A stretch of DNA of 64,000 nt from Anaerolineales bacterium (GTDB lineage Bacteria; Chloroflexota; Anaerolineae; Anaerolineales; Villigracilaceae). Position 1 is the first letter of the stretch; every line of letters starts with the position of its first letter. The stretch lies in the NCBI GenBank assembly GCA_020634885.1, contig JACKAW010000010.1, forward strand, positions 1 to 64,000, given 5' to 3'. The notes beneath the pieces were generated by a model. The model ran no database searches and was not told the origin of the DNA. It saw nothing but the letters and a program-made list of their open reading frames with translations. Of this stretch, positions 43,227 to 52,186 are shown one piece after another. The translations under genes were made by a program, and so were the position numbers.

Positions 43227-44882
43227 ATGGCAACGCCGCTATACCTCGAATGCAACCTTTGCGGACATCAACAAACCTACATCCCCTTCGTACCCGGCAT
43301 TTGTCAAAAGTGTAATTCACAATGGGTGGAGGCGCACTACGATTACGACGCCTTCAAACGCGAGATATTGCGAGGTATTCCCAACCGCCCCAACAACTTG
43401 TGGCGTTTTCAGGATGTACTCCCCTTGAACGATCCTGCCGCATTAGACCTCTACCCCGCGGGCGGAACTCCCTTGTGGCATTCCAACCGCTTCGCACCAA
43501 ACCTTGGGCATGGTTCTGTTTACTTCAAAGATGAACGCTACAGCCCGACCTCTTCCTTCAAAGACCGACAGGCAGCCGTTGCGGTTGCCGCGATGAACGA
43601 AAACGGAATCAGCGAAGCTGTGATCGCTTCTACAGGGAATGCCGCCGTGGCGTATGCCGCTGCTTGTGCGCGTGCGGGCATCAAACTATGGGTATTCATG
43701 ACAAGCCTTGTGCCGCAGGAAAAACTGCGCGAAGCGGCTCTTTTTGGCGCAGAGGTGATCCGGGTAAGCGGCAACTACGACCAAACCAAGCAGATCGCCA
43801 GTCAGTTTGCCCAGCGCAAAAATTTATTACTTGACCGCGGCGCCAGTTCCATCCCTGCCCGTGAATCGATGAAGACCATCGCCTACGAGATCGTGGAACA
43901 ACTCGGTTGGCGCGCCCCCGATTGGTACATTCAAGCCGTGAGCGGCGGTATGGGACCTTTGGGCGTGTATCACGGCTTCAAAGAATTGTTTAACATGGGA
44001 CTTATTAATAAGATTCCCAAGCTCGCTGTAATTCAAGCAGAAGGCTGTGCCCCCATGGTACACGCCTTCAAAGCAGGCAAAGATGAGGCTGATCCCATTA
44101 TTCCTGATACACGCATCATTATCCTTTCCACTGGAGACCCGGGGAAATCATACACATACCTTTGGAATCTTACCCAACAATACGGCGGCGCAATGGAATC
44201 GGTGACTGATTTTGAAGCCTACGAAGCCATGAAAGCGCTCGCCAAAAGCGAAGGCATGGCAGTGGAACCCGCAACCGCAGTGGCGTTTGCAGGCTTCACA
44301 AAGCTCTCAAAAAACGGCACAATTGGTAAAGACGAACTGGTAGCAATCAATTGCACGGGGCACACCTTCCCCGTCGAAAAACATGTTCTTGGCGATCAAT
44401 GGGCTGTGGATGTTCACCTCAGCAAAGACCAATCCCCCGCCCCGCGTGAGGGATTACAAGCTGCGCTGGAGAACTTGGATGAAAAAACCACCACCGTTCT
44501 GCTGATTGATGACAACCCCGATGACGCGCACCTCATCCGCCGCCTGTTGGAAGCGAAGAAGAACTACCGCATGTATCATGCCAAAGACGGCTGGGAAGGG
44601 CTTGCCATGGCGCGTCAGAAATTACCCGACCTGATCGTGAGTGACCTGACAATGCCCGGCATTGATGGGTTTGGGCTGGTGGAAGAGCTAAAACTGGACC
44701 CACGCACCAAAGATATTCCCGTGGTCGTTGTCAGCGCAAAGGACATCACAGAGGAAGAACGAGAGCGTTTAAAGGGTCAGATCGAGGCGCTTTATCAAAA
44801 AGGTTCCCTGCCTACCCGTACATTTGTAGACAAGGTGATCGGTGTCATTGCAGAAAAGCAGGAAGAAAAAGGCAAGGAATAA
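43227..44882 (+). CDS. Threonine synthase-like PLP enzyme fused to a receiver domain
   Basis: A 551-residue fusion. Residues 1-400 are threonine synthase-like: a four-cysteine zinc ribbon at the N-terminus (C9, C12 and a C-x-x-C near 28), GGTPLW near 80, the PLP lysine K112 in SSFKDR, a phosphate loop STGNAAVAYA and the C-terminal CTGHTFPVEKH. Residues 421-540 are a receiver: acidic pair DDNPDD, phosphoacceptor D473 in VSDLTMPGIDG, V-S-A switch and a K-G-S where K-P is usual. The ATG directly follows the kinase stop, with AAGGAAAAA inside the kinase end, so the two are tightly coupled. Threonine synthase makes threonine from O-phosphohomoserine; substrate here is inferred. A PLP enzyme regulated by phosphotransfer is, to my knowledge, not a described architecture. 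Confidence 0.9.
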   Translation: MATPLYLECNLCGHQQTYIPFVPGICQKCNSQWVEAHYDYDAFKREILRGIPNRPNNLWRFQDVLPLNDPAALDLYPAGGTPLWHSNRFAPNLGHGSVYFKDERYSPTSSFKDRQAAVAVAAMNENGISEAVIASTGNAAVAYAAACARAGIKLWVFMTSLVPQEKLREAALFGAEVIRVSGNYDQTKQIASQFAQRKNLLLDRGASSIPARESMKTIAYEIVEQLGWRAPDWYIQAVSGGMGPLGVYHGFKELFNMGLINKIPKLAVIQAEGCAPMVHAFKAGKDEADPIIPDTRIIILSTGDPGKSYTYLWNLTQQYGGAMESVTDFEAYEAMKALAKSEGMAVEPATAVAFAGFTKLSKNGTIGKDELVAINCTGHTFPVEKHVLGDQWAVDVHLSKDQSPAPREGLQAALENLDEKTTTVLLIDDNPDDAHLIRRLLEAKKNYRMYHAKDGWEGLAMARQKLPDLIVSDLTMPGIDGFGLVEELKLDPRTKDIPVVVVSAKDITEEERERLKGQIEALYQKGSLPTRTFVDKVIGVIAEKQEEKGKE

Positions 44883-44891
44883 GGAGAATCC

Positions 44892-45278
44892 ATGGGAAAC
44901 CAAATCCTTTACATTGAAGATAACCCAGATAATATGATGCTTGTTAAACGTGCGCTTGAATCACGCGGGTATGTTTTATTGGAAGCATTTAACGGAATCA
45001 ACGGGTTGGACGTTGCCGAAAAAGCGGAGATAGATCTGATCTTATTGGATATCAACCTGCCCGATATTGATGGATACGAAGTTGCGCGCCGTCTGCGTGG
45101 CAGCGGAAAACCCAACCTGGCGTATGTCCCCATCATTGCCATCACAGCCAACGCGTTAAAAGGAGATGCCGAAAAAGCCCTCTCTGCGGGCTGCGATGTG
45201 TACATGTCCAAACCGATCAATATCCGTGAACTGTGGGCACGGGTCGAGGCATTTGTCCCCGCGCCTGAGAAAAAGTAA
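44892..45278 (+). CDS. Single-domain response regulator (CheY/DivK-like)
   Basis: A 128-residue receiver and nothing else. It shows the acidic pocket E-D-N at 9-11, phosphoacceptor D53 in LLDINLPDIDG, the T switch in AITAN and K-P in YMSKPINIREL. AAGGAGAAT precedes the ATG. It lies 9 bp after the threonine synthase-receiver fusion and ends the operon. Such proteins shuttle phosphate or bind a partner when phosphorylated. It could be the phosphate go-between linking the soluble kinase, the REC-REC kinase and the enzyme fusion (inference). Confidence 0.95.
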   Translation: MGNQILYIEDNPDNMMLVKRALESRGYVLLEAFNGINGLDVAEKAEIDLILLDINLPDIDGYEVARRLRGSGKPNLAYVPIIAITANALKGDAEKALSAGCDVYMSKPINIRELWARVEAFVPAPEKK

Positions 45279-45290
45279 GACCTGTTCAGC

Positions 45291-45330
45291 CAACAAAAAA
45301 TCCCGCCAATACTGGCGGGATTTTTTGTTG
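45291..45330. terminator. Strong bidirectional terminator closing the signalling operon
   Basis: CAACAAAAAATCCCGCCA pairs perfectly with TGGCGGGATTTTTTGTTG around a 4-base loop. It serves both the signalling operon and the convergent channel gene. Confidence 0.95.
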
Positions 45331-45337
45331 GCGCATG

Positions 45338-47239
45338 TTAACCTTCTGCGATCACGATCAACTTATCTTCCAAACGGAAAGTCACTTTTTCAGATTTCCT
45401 GGGGTTGGTCTTCACACCATACGATTTTTCGGCATTCTGGCTTTCGCTCATAATACGGTAACCAATGGCGGTTTCGCCGCGCTGACGGGCAGCTTCTACA
45501 ACTGTATAGAAATCTACTGGTTGGTCTGTTTGCACATAAGCGCTGATCGGTTTTAGGTAAACCTCTGCGCCTTCAGGGTCAAACAGGTCTACAAAAACTC
45601 CCTGAAGTTCAGAATTTTCCGAAAGTTGGGAAAGCATTAAGCTGATAAGGTGCTCGCTAACGATGAAATCATCCACTTTGGCGGCTTCGGCAAGCTCACG
45701 GTTACGCAGATCAAGCATTTCGCTGATGATGGAGAATGGGGTTTCATCCTTTTCTGCAATGTCGCGCAGGTGCAAAAGTGTGACCAGTGTAATGGCATCA
45801 GCATCTTGAACACTGAGGTGTCCATATGCCAGCACGATCACATGGTCGTATTCGGTCACACCCAACTCATTCAATAGAGCGCGGTCACGGATGTTGCCTT
45901 CCATGACCTTAAGTTTCTGGTTTTTGAGTTTGCCCACATCACGGCGGATCTGATCTTCCACGCCCTCCGCTTCAGAGACGACAAGCAATTCAGACCCTTT
46001 GGCTACATAGTTATCCAACTCACGAATAATAATGGGTGCAGAACGGTTCCAGCCTAAAATAAGTCCGCGTTCCGGCTTGGGCTTGGAGGTTTCGTTGAGG
46101 TTGGTGATCAAGCCTGCTTCCACTGCCGGGTGGGAATGCTTTGAGAGGTAAATTTTGTCATCATCTTCTGCAATGGCAAAAATGGAATCGCCGGAATTGA
46201 TCCGGGTATCCATGGCGGGGTTTAAAAGAACGGCGCCGTCTGCACGGCGGATGCCCATCACAGAGGAGGTCTCATAAGCAAGCAAAGCTTCGCCATAGGT
46301 CTTGCCGGAAAGCCCTGGTTCATTCTTGAAGTAGATCTCATCTCCGCCAAAATTCATCAGCTCGGTGTATACAATGGATAAGCCGCTCTGGCGTGAAGTT
46401 TGCGCAACCACACGGGCTATCAGGTCGGTGGTGAGGATGGGTTGGACGTTGTCCCGTTCCGAAAGCAGTTTGATCACATCCAAATTTTGCGGATCACGGA
46501 TCTGGGTTACGATGTGATAAGGTTTTTCGTGGCGGTTGGGGTTATTGGTAATGGCAAGCAGGGTTTTGATCACATGTGTATCAGGGTCTTCACCTTCGGA
46601 GAGGACGATGATGGAACGCGCTGTGTGCGGGCTGGCAATTTCCAGGTCGTTCATATCGGAAGGACTACCAGAGCGGCAAATAATGCGGGTATTTTTTGTA
46701 TCTGGAATCCGCTCGTTGATCGCATCTTCCATCTCAACCTTATCCTGCTCTGCCAAAACAACAATAACAGCGCCGCTGGTACGGCTTTCATTGGCAGCGA
46801 CAAGCTCGGAAATAATGGTAAATATCTGCGGTGTCCAGCCAAATATGAGGGTATGGTCATTTTCGAGAACCATTGAACGCCCTTTGCGAAGTTGCTCAAT
46901 GCGTTCTTCCAACCCGTTGCTGAGAATACCGATGAGGGTGGATACAATGAAAATGCCGCCGATGGTAACTAACAGCATAACAAAGCGAAAGCCGGGTCCT
47001 TCGTCACCGCCCATGGTGCCTGCATCGAGGGTGCGCATCAGGCTCATCCATGCGGCTTCGCCAAATGTCAATTCCCCTGCCCCACCCATGGCGACATGCC
47101 CAATACGGATAATTGCCGCAGCAAGGACTATAATGGCAAGGGAGAGGACTGCAAGCCCGCCGATCATGGCAATGGGACCCTTGGACATATAATTATCAAA
47201 CCAATACTGGAATTTTTGCTTAAAGGTGGGTTGTTTCAT
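45338..47239 (-). CDS. CASTOR/POLLUX-like ion channel with RCK/TrkA-type domains
   Basis: A 633-residue protein. Two hydrophobic segments at about 20-47 and 85-110 flank a short pore-like loop (SLMRTLDAGTMGGDEG), followed by long soluble domains with Rossmann folds (TLIFGWTPQIFTIISEL; GLILGWNRSAPIIIREL; TrkA-C-like segment GDSIFAIAEDDD). This order fits the CASTOR/POLLUX/DMI1 group, known as ion channels in plants and present as uncharacterised homologues in bacteria. AAGGAGAAAAGG precedes the ATG. Ion specificity and ligand cannot be read. It converges on the signalling operon and shares its terminator. Confidence 0.88.
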   Translation of the reverse strand: MKQPTFKQKFQYWFDNYMSKGPIAMIGGLAVLSLAIIVLAAAIIRIGHVAMGGAGELTFGEAAWMSLMRTLDAGTMGGDEGPGFRFVMLLVTIGGIFIVSTLIGILSNGLEERIEQLRKGRSMVLENDHTLIFGWTPQIFTIISELVAANESRTSGAVIVVLAEQDKVEMEDAINERIPDTKNTRIICRSGSPSDMNDLEIASPHTARSIIVLSEGEDPDTHVIKTLLAITNNPNRHEKPYHIVTQIRDPQNLDVIKLLSERDNVQPILTTDLIARVVAQTSRQSGLSIVYTELMNFGGDEIYFKNEPGLSGKTYGEALLAYETSSVMGIRRADGAVLLNPAMDTRINSGDSIFAIAEDDDKIYLSKHSHPAVEAGLITNLNETSKPKPERGLILGWNRSAPIIIRELDNYVAKGSELLVVSEAEGVEDQIRRDVGKLKNQKLKVMEGNIRDRALLNELGVTEYDHVIVLAYGHLSVQDADAITLVTLLHLRDIAEKDETPFSIISEMLDLRNRELAEAAKVDDFIVSEHLISLMLSQLSENSELQGVFVDLFDPEGAEVYLKPISAYVQTDQPVDFYTVVEAARQRGETAIGYRIMSESQNAEKSYGVKTNPRKSEKVTFRLEDKLIVIAEG

Positions 47240-47483
47240 ACCTTTTCTCCTTGACTTAAATTTGGTCTATTATAAATTCAATCAATCGTATAAACAAAGG
47301 GATAATTTCTCAGCATGTTATCAGTTTTCTCTAGTAACATTTGAAGCTGTTTTACGTCACAGTTAAGTAGAATAGGTCATTCGCATAACACAAGTGAGGC
47401 TTTCAAAAATCTCGCCAGACCCAATTTTTGAGATGCTCCGGTCTGCAATATGCCCTATAGAATTTTTCAAAGTGAGGTATTTT

Positions 47484-48125
47484 ATGTTTCAACATGAAGG
47501 TTTTGACCGCCGAAAACAGGAAGACCAAATTCGCTCTGAAGGACGTTTGCCCCCCGGGCAGGCGCTGACCCAAAAATTTCCCGTCCTGCACTATGGACCC
47601 GTCCCCACCTTCAACCCTGCCGCATGGGATTTCCGCGTGTGGGGTGAAGTGGAAGAGGAAAAACGCTGGAACTGGGATGAGTTCAACCAATTGCCGCGCA
47701 CCAAGCTGCACATGGATATTCACTGTGTAACCCGCTGGAGCAAGTTCGATACAGATTGGGAAGGTGTTTCGGTAAAGACCTTGATGGAACAGGGTTTCTT
47801 CAAGATCAAGCCAACTGCCACCCATGTAATGCAACATGCAGAATACGGCTTTACAGTAAACCTGCCGTTGGAAGTGGTATTGCAGGATAACTTCCTGCTG
47901 GCTACACACTTTCAAGGTGAGCCGCTTTCGCCAGATCACGGCTACCCTTTGCGAGGCGTGGTGGGTTTCATCCCCGGGCGGGAAGATATGGAAACGCCCT
48001 ATTTTTGGAAAGGTGCAAAGTGGCTGCGCTCCATTGAGTTCATGTCAAAAGATAAACGCGGCTTCTGGGAACAGGCTGGTTATCACAACCGTGCCGATGT
48101 CTGGCGTGAGGAACGTTTTGGGTAA
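47484..48125 (+). CDS. Sulfite oxidase-like molybdopterin oxidoreductase
   Basis: A 213-residue protein with the SUOX/YedY-type fold. DIHCVTRWSKFDTDWEGV carries the molybdenum-ligand cysteine C81, and the HMQHAEYGFTVNL and FLATHFQGEPL..DHGYPLRGVV segments are the typical MoCo-pocket loops. No signal peptide is seen, so it may be cytoplasmic. Start ATG 47484 with GAGG 8 bases before; the longer ORF from 47394 lacks such a site. Unlike the lipoprotein at 32464 this copy keeps its metal ligand. Substrate unknown. Confidence 0.9.
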   Translation: MFQHEGFDRRKQEDQIRSEGRLPPGQALTQKFPVLHYGPVPTFNPAAWDFRVWGEVEEEKRWNWDEFNQLPRTKLHMDIHCVTRWSKFDTDWEGVSVKTLMEQGFFKIKPTATHVMQHAEYGFTVNLPLEVVLQDNFLLATHFQGEPLSPDHGYPLRGVVGFIPGREDMETPYFWKGAKWLRSIEFMSKDKRGFWEQAGYHNRADVWREERFG

Positions 48126-48132
48126 AATAAAA

Positions 48133-48168
48133 AAACTCCGGGAATTTTTCATTCTCGGAGTTTTTTTA
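48133..48168 (+). terminator. Terminator after the molybdopterin oxidoreductase
   Basis: AACTCCG pairs with CGGAGTT, extended by G-T and A-T pairs around a loop, and followed by TTTTT. Confidence 0.8.
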
Positions 48169-48183
48169 TTAGCCTTCTTATGT

Positions 48184-48204
48184 AGACAGGTTTTCAACCT
48201 GTCT
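48184..48204. repeat. Short palindrome
   Basis: AGACAGGTT pairs with AACCTGTCT around three bases, then TTTATTT on the plus strand. It could be a second weak terminator or a small dispersed palindrome. Confidence 0.6.
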
Positions 48205-48209
48205 TTTAT

Positions 48210-49367
48210 TTATGGGCGGCTGCCAAGCGTTACAAGAATATCCAGTTTTTCACTTCCGCGAAGAACAGTCAGCACCACGGTATCGCCAGGTCCTTTGTTG
48301 GATACGAGGTAGGCAAGCAGGTCATCAAAGACACGCACTTCGCGTCCATCAATGGCGATGATGAGGTCGCCACCCGCTAACAGTGTAGGATAATTTGTGG
48401 GTGTCGTCCCCGCTTTGATACCCGCCTGATCCGCAGGTCCACCTTTAACCACCGAGGTGATGTATGCGCCGGTATATTGGGGGAGTCCCAGCGCTTCTAC
48501 TGCGGCGAGGTTCAATGAACTGCTGGAGGATATTCCGAGGTAGGGGTAATCATATTTTCCCGTTTCGATCAATACGGGGACAACTCGTTTGACGATATTG
48601 ATGGAAATGGCAAAGCCAATGCCAGAGTTAAGCGGTTCGCCTGTATCGGTGTAGCTGGTGGTGCGGATGGCGCGATTAATGCCAATGACATCGCCAAGAA
48701 TGTTGAACAAGGGTCCACCAGAGTTGCCCGGGTTGATCGCGGCATCGGTCTGGATGATATCGCCTGCGCTAAAAAACACGCCGCTGCTTGTAGCTGCATG
48801 TTGCGAATCGAGCGTACGCCCAAGCGCTGAGATAATGCCCACCGTCATGGTGTTTTCCAAGCCAAAGGGGTTGCCAATGGCAACCACGGTCTGCCCTACT
48901 TTCAATTGGGAAGAATCGCCCAGGGGCAATGGTTTGAGTTCCTCTGCCGGAGCCTCCACTTTTACCACGGCAATGTCCGAGTCCAGGTCAATACCAATCA
49001 CGGAGCCATACACCATGTAGCCGGATGGAAAACGCACTTCCACAACATCCACGGGTTTGTCTTCGGTTTGTGAAACCACGTGGAAGTTGGTCACAATATG
49101 TCCCTGATTGTCATATACAAAGCCGCTGCCTTGTCCCGTCGCTGTAAAGATTGCCACGGTTCCCGGGCTGACTTTTTCAAAAAGGGTGACCAAGGCTTCC
49201 TGTCCGGCTGGGTTAACAGATACGGGTACGTCTACAGAAGTTGCATCTGCAGGTGCGGTTTCTACGGTTGAGTCTGTGGTCGTTAATTCCGGCGTGGCAA
49301 GCGTTGGTGATTGGCACGCCAAAGTTGCCAGGATCATCACCAAAATTACAGCTAAAGTCTTTTTCAT
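48210..49367 (-). CDS. HtrA/DegP-like S1C serine protease, lipoprotein
   Basis: A 385-residue protease. The N-terminal signal ends in a lipobox-like ATLAC, so it is probably membrane-anchored outside. The trypsin-like catalytic triad is seen as TNFHVV (H near 95), DSDIAVV (D near 131) and NPGNSGGPL (S near 216). A single PDZ domain follows (about 285-370; GGDLIIAIDGREV). Members degrade or refold misfolded envelope proteins. Start: ATG 49367 with GAGGAG 5 bases upstream. It lies 16 bp after dnaJ and is likely in the same stress-related operon. Confidence 0.94.
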   Translation of the reverse strand: MKKTLAVILVMILATLACQSPTLATPELTTTDSTVETAPADATSVDVPVSVNPAGQEALVTLFEKVSPGTVAIFTATGQGSGFVYDNQGHIVTNFHVVSQTEDKPVDVVEVRFPSGYMVYGSVIGIDLDSDIAVVKVEAPAEELKPLPLGDSSQLKVGQTVVAIGNPFGLENTMTVGIISALGRTLDSQHAATSSGVFFSAGDIIQTDAAINPGNSGGPLFNILGDVIGINRAIRTTSYTDTGEPLNSGIGFAISINIVKRVVPVLIETGKYDYPYLGISSSSSLNLAAVEALGLPQYTGAYITSVVKGGPADQAGIKAGTTPTNYPTLLAGGDLIIAIDGREVRVFDDLLAYLVSNKGPGDTVVLTVLRGSEKLDILVTLGSRP

Positions 49368-49382
49368 CAATACTCCTCTGAG

Positions 49383-50297
49383 TTAAAACTTTATAAGGGA
49401 TGCTTCTTCGATCAATTCCCGTTGTTTGGACGATAAATACTTGGGAATTTGTACCTTCAGTTTCACGTAAAGATCGCCTTTTTGGTTGGCATCTTTTACA
49501 TTTGGCATTCCGCGTCCAGCCAGCCTGAACACTTGCTCGGGCTGCGTCCCGGCGGGAATATTCAAGCGGACGGTTCCTGTTGGGGTATCCACTTCAGCAT
49601 CGCCGCCAAGAATTAAAGTAAATACACTTACATTAGATGTTGTGGTCAGGTTGCTGCCTTCACGCTCAAAGCGGGCATCATCTTGCACATTGATCAGGAG
49701 GTAAAGATCGCTTCCTTCGGGACCCGCACCTGCCACTCGCACCTTTGAGCCTGTCTTCACCCCAGCCGGTATGCGGACGGTGAGCTTGCTGCCGTTCGTC
49801 TTCTGTATTTGGCGGGTGGTTCCTTCAAATGATTCCTGGAAGCTGATGCCTGCTTCCTGTTCATACCCGGGAGAATCATAGGCAAACGGGTTGCTTCTTC
49901 CTTGTGTGCGCATGGCTTCTCCAAAGATGGTGCGGAAGAATTCAGAAAAACTTCCTACGCCGCCAGAGTTCCCAAAGCTCTCTTCACCGGCTCCACGGGA
50001 ACTGCCTGCCGCTTGTTGCGCAAACCAATCTTCCCATTGAAAGTCTCCCGGTCTGCCGCCCGTAGTGCGGAAGTTGGTGTAGGCGCTGCCAAGCCGGTCG
50101 TAATGAGCGCGTTTCTTTTCATCGCTCAAAACCTGATACGCCTCGTTGATCTCTTTGAAGCGATCTTCCGCTTTTTTATCACCGGGGTTTTTATCAGGAT
50201 GATATTTCATGGCGAGTTTCCGGTATGCAGTACGGATCTCGTCTGTGCTGGCTTTTCGGTCTACGCCGAGGGTTTTGTAATAATCCTTATAATCCAT
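49383..50297 (-). CDS. DnaJ/CbpA-type co-chaperone
   Basis: A 304-residue J-domain protein. The HPD motif that stimulates DnaK ATPase is at H33-P34-D35. A Gly/Ser/Phe-rich linker follows (about 75-140). The C-terminal half is DnaJ_C substrate-binding domains with no zinc-finger cysteines, as in CbpA (type II). It lies upstream of an HtrA protease in the same direction with a 15-bp gap, a protein-quality-control pair. dnaK is not in the window. Confidence 0.93.
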   Translation of the reverse strand: MDYKDYYKTLGVDRKASTDEIRTAYRKLAMKYHPDKNPGDKKAEDRFKEINEAYQVLSDEKKRAHYDRLGSAYTNFRTTGGRPGDFQWEDWFAQQAAGSSRGAGEESFGNSGGVGSFSEFFRTIFGEAMRTQGRSNPFAYDSPGYEQEAGISFQESFEGTTRQIQKTNGSKLTVRIPAGVKTGSKVRVAGAGPEGSDLYLLINVQDDARFEREGSNLTTTSNVSVFTLILGGDAEVDTPTGTVRLNIPAGTQPEQVFRLAGRGMPNVKDANQKGDLYVKLKVQIPKYLSSKQRELIEEASLIKF

Positions 50298-50423
50298 GTT
50301 TATATTTTCATCCTGTCAGTTGCAAGGGTCAAGCATTCCATGCCCGAACTTACAGAATTCTAACCTGACCGGAATATGGTACATTAGGCAGATACTATTC
50401 TAAAAAAGAAAAATGAGAGTGCC

Positions 50424-51005
50424 ATGAAATCAATTTGTGTTTTTTGCGGGTCTTCCGATGCGGTGCATCAGGAGTATAAGGATGCCGCCTTCCAAACTGG
50501 TGTGATCCTTGCCAAAAATGGGATCCGGGTCGTATACGGCGGCGGCAAAACCGGGCTTATGGGCGCAGTAGCAGATGGAGCATTGTCTTCGGGTGGTGAA
50601 GTGACCGGGGTGATCATCCCCTCCATGAATACGGCTTCACTTGCACACATCGGGTTGACGAAGATGGAAGTGACCCCCGAAATGCGTTCACGCAAAGCCC
50701 GTATGCACGAGCTTTCTGATGGTTTCATTGCCTTACCCGGCGGCTTTGGCACGTGGGATGAACTCTTTGAAACCGTAACCTGGGCGCAGACTGGAGAACA
50801 TGAAAAGCCAGTAGGTTTGCTCAATGTGCGGAATTACTACACTCCCCTGCTCGCTGCCATAGACCATGCTGTGGCAGAAGGGTTTGTTTTCGCCGAGCAT
50901 CGTCAAGCCATTGCATTTGAAGCCGAGCCGATGAAATTACTTGAATCCATGCGAAAATATGAGCACCCCCATGATGCAGTAAAACGGTGGATGAAAGAAG
51001 AGTAA
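50424..51005 (+). CDS. LOG-family nucleoside monophosphate phosphoribohydrolase-like protein
   Basis: A 193-residue Rossmann-fold protein. It shows VFCGSSDA at the N-terminus, VYGGGKTGLMGAVADGAL, RSRKARM and the signature PGGFGTWDE (about 103-111). The family, once called lysine decarboxylase-like, cleaves cytokinin-type or other nucleoside 5'-monophosphates to base and ribose 5-phosphate. Motifs are complete, so it should be active; true substrate in this organism unknown. A bidirectional terminator follows. Confidence 0.92.
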   Translation: MKSICVFCGSSDAVHQEYKDAAFQTGVILAKNGIRVVYGGGKTGLMGAVADGALSSGGEVTGVIIPSMNTASLAHIGLTKMEVTPEMRSRKARMHELSDGFIALPGGFGTWDELFETVTWAQTGEHEKPVGLLNVRNYYTPLLAAIDHAVAEGFVFAEHRQAIAFEAEPMKLLESMRKYEHPHDAVKRWMKEE

Positions 51006-51024
51006 ATATAAATTTAAGTTTTAT

Positions 51025-51061
51025 AAAAGAACGCATCACGAATTATGTGATGCGTTCTTTT
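51025..51061. terminator. Bidirectional terminator between the LOG gene and map
   Basis: AAAAGAACGCATCAC pairs with GTGATGCGTTCTTTT (15 bp) around a 7-base loop. Confidence 0.92.
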
Positions 51062-51068
51062 ATTTAAG

Positions 51069-51815
51069 CTATGGCAGCGTTAAAATGATCGGCTCATCTT
51101 TGGTGACGATGACGGTATGTTCAAATTGGGCAGCGATGGTGTTATCCACAGTTTTGAGCGACCAGCCATCGGCTTTTTCGACCACATGCCCCTGCCCGGT
51201 GGTAAAGAATGGCTCAATGGCAAGCACCATGCCCTTATCCATAATGCGGCGGTCATCTGGTTTGTGAAAGTTGTAAATGGCAGATGGCTTGTCGTGCAAT
51301 TGACGCCCAATGCCATGACCCGTCAGATCAAAGATGGGGTTGTATCCGTTCTTATTGGCTTCCTGTTGAACGGTTTTGCCAATGAGATTCAATGGTTTGC
51401 CTGCCTGCACAAGAGTGAGAACCTTATTCAGTGTTTCTTTTGTGGCGGTGAGTAGTTTTTCATATTCCGGGTTGGGTGTGCCCACAACCATCGAAGCACC
51501 TGTATCGCCAAAATAGCCGCCCAGTTCTGCCGACACATCAATGTTGATCAGTTCGCCATCCTGAATTACATGATTGCCAGGAATGCCGTGTGCGATAACT
51601 GGCATCACACTAATACAGGTGCCGCCAGGGAAGTTATACATTGCCCTCGGGGCGGAGGTTGCGCCTTCTTTTTTCAGGAACTTTTCACCGATCTGGTCGA
51701 GTTCAAGGGTGGTCATACCAGGCTTGGCACTTTCCATCATCAATTGCATGGCTTGGGCACATACCCTTCCTGCTGCCCGTAATGCTTTTATATCTTTATC
51801 TGTGTTTGCTATCAT
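51069..51815 (-). CDS. map: Methionine aminopeptidase type I
   Basis: Map trims the initiator methionine from new proteins. The 248-residue length is typical of type I. The metal-binding set is present: INIDVSAELGGYFGDTGAS (two aspartates), GHGIGRQLHDKP (His), LAIEPFF (Glu) and FEHTVIV (Glu). The ATG overlaps the stop of the receiver gene by ATGA, so it is translated from a transcript that begins with a two-component system, an unusual setting for map. Confidence 0.96.
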   Translation of the reverse strand: MIANTDKDIKALRAAGRVCAQAMQLMMESAKPGMTTLELDQIGEKFLKKEGATSAPRAMYNFPGGTCISVMPVIAHGIPGNHVIQDGELINIDVSAELGGYFGDTGASMVVGTPNPEYEKLLTATKETLNKVLTLVQAGKPLNLIGKTVQQEANKNGYNPIFDLTGHGIGRQLHDKPSAIYNFHKPDDRRIMDKGMVLAIEPFFTTGQGHVVEKADGWSLKTVDNTIAAQFEHTVIVTKDEPIILTLP

Positions 51816-52186
51816 TTCTTTTCCATCGATTTAGACACCCGTACAGCCATTTCTTTTAATTGATTGGGGCTGATCGGTTTCAATAAAACAATATCTGCCA
51901 AGGAATCCAATGTGGCTGCCTGAATATTATCGGCAGTTGTTAGAATAATCTTAATAGACAAAAAACGTTCGGAGCCTCGCAGTTTCTTTAATATTTTTTC
52001 GCCCGACATCCCGGGCAGGTTAATATCCAGAACGATCAGGTCTGGCACATGAAAATCGAGAGCCTCGAACGCAAGGTCTCCGCGCAAATAAGACTCAACT
52101 TGAAAATATGGTTCCAGGGTAAGGCAGTTAATATCATTAAGAATCGGGTCATCTTCCACAACAAAGGCAAGTGGCTTTAATGTCAT
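51812..52186 (-). CDS. Single-domain response regulator
   Basis: A 124-residue receiver. It shows the acidic pair E11/D12/D13, phosphoacceptor D54 in VLDINLPGMSG, the T switch in ILTTAD and K-P in LLKPISP. Its ATG overlaps the kinase stop by ATGA and its own stop overlaps map by ATGA. No output domain, so it passes the signal by phosphate transfer or binding. Confidence 0.94.
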   Translation of the reverse strand: MTLKPLAFVVEDDPILNDINCLTLEPYFQVESYLRGDLAFEALDFHVPDLIVLDINLPGMSGEKILKKLRGSERFLSIKIILTTADNIQAATLDSLADIVLLKPISPNQLKEMAVRVSKSMEKK

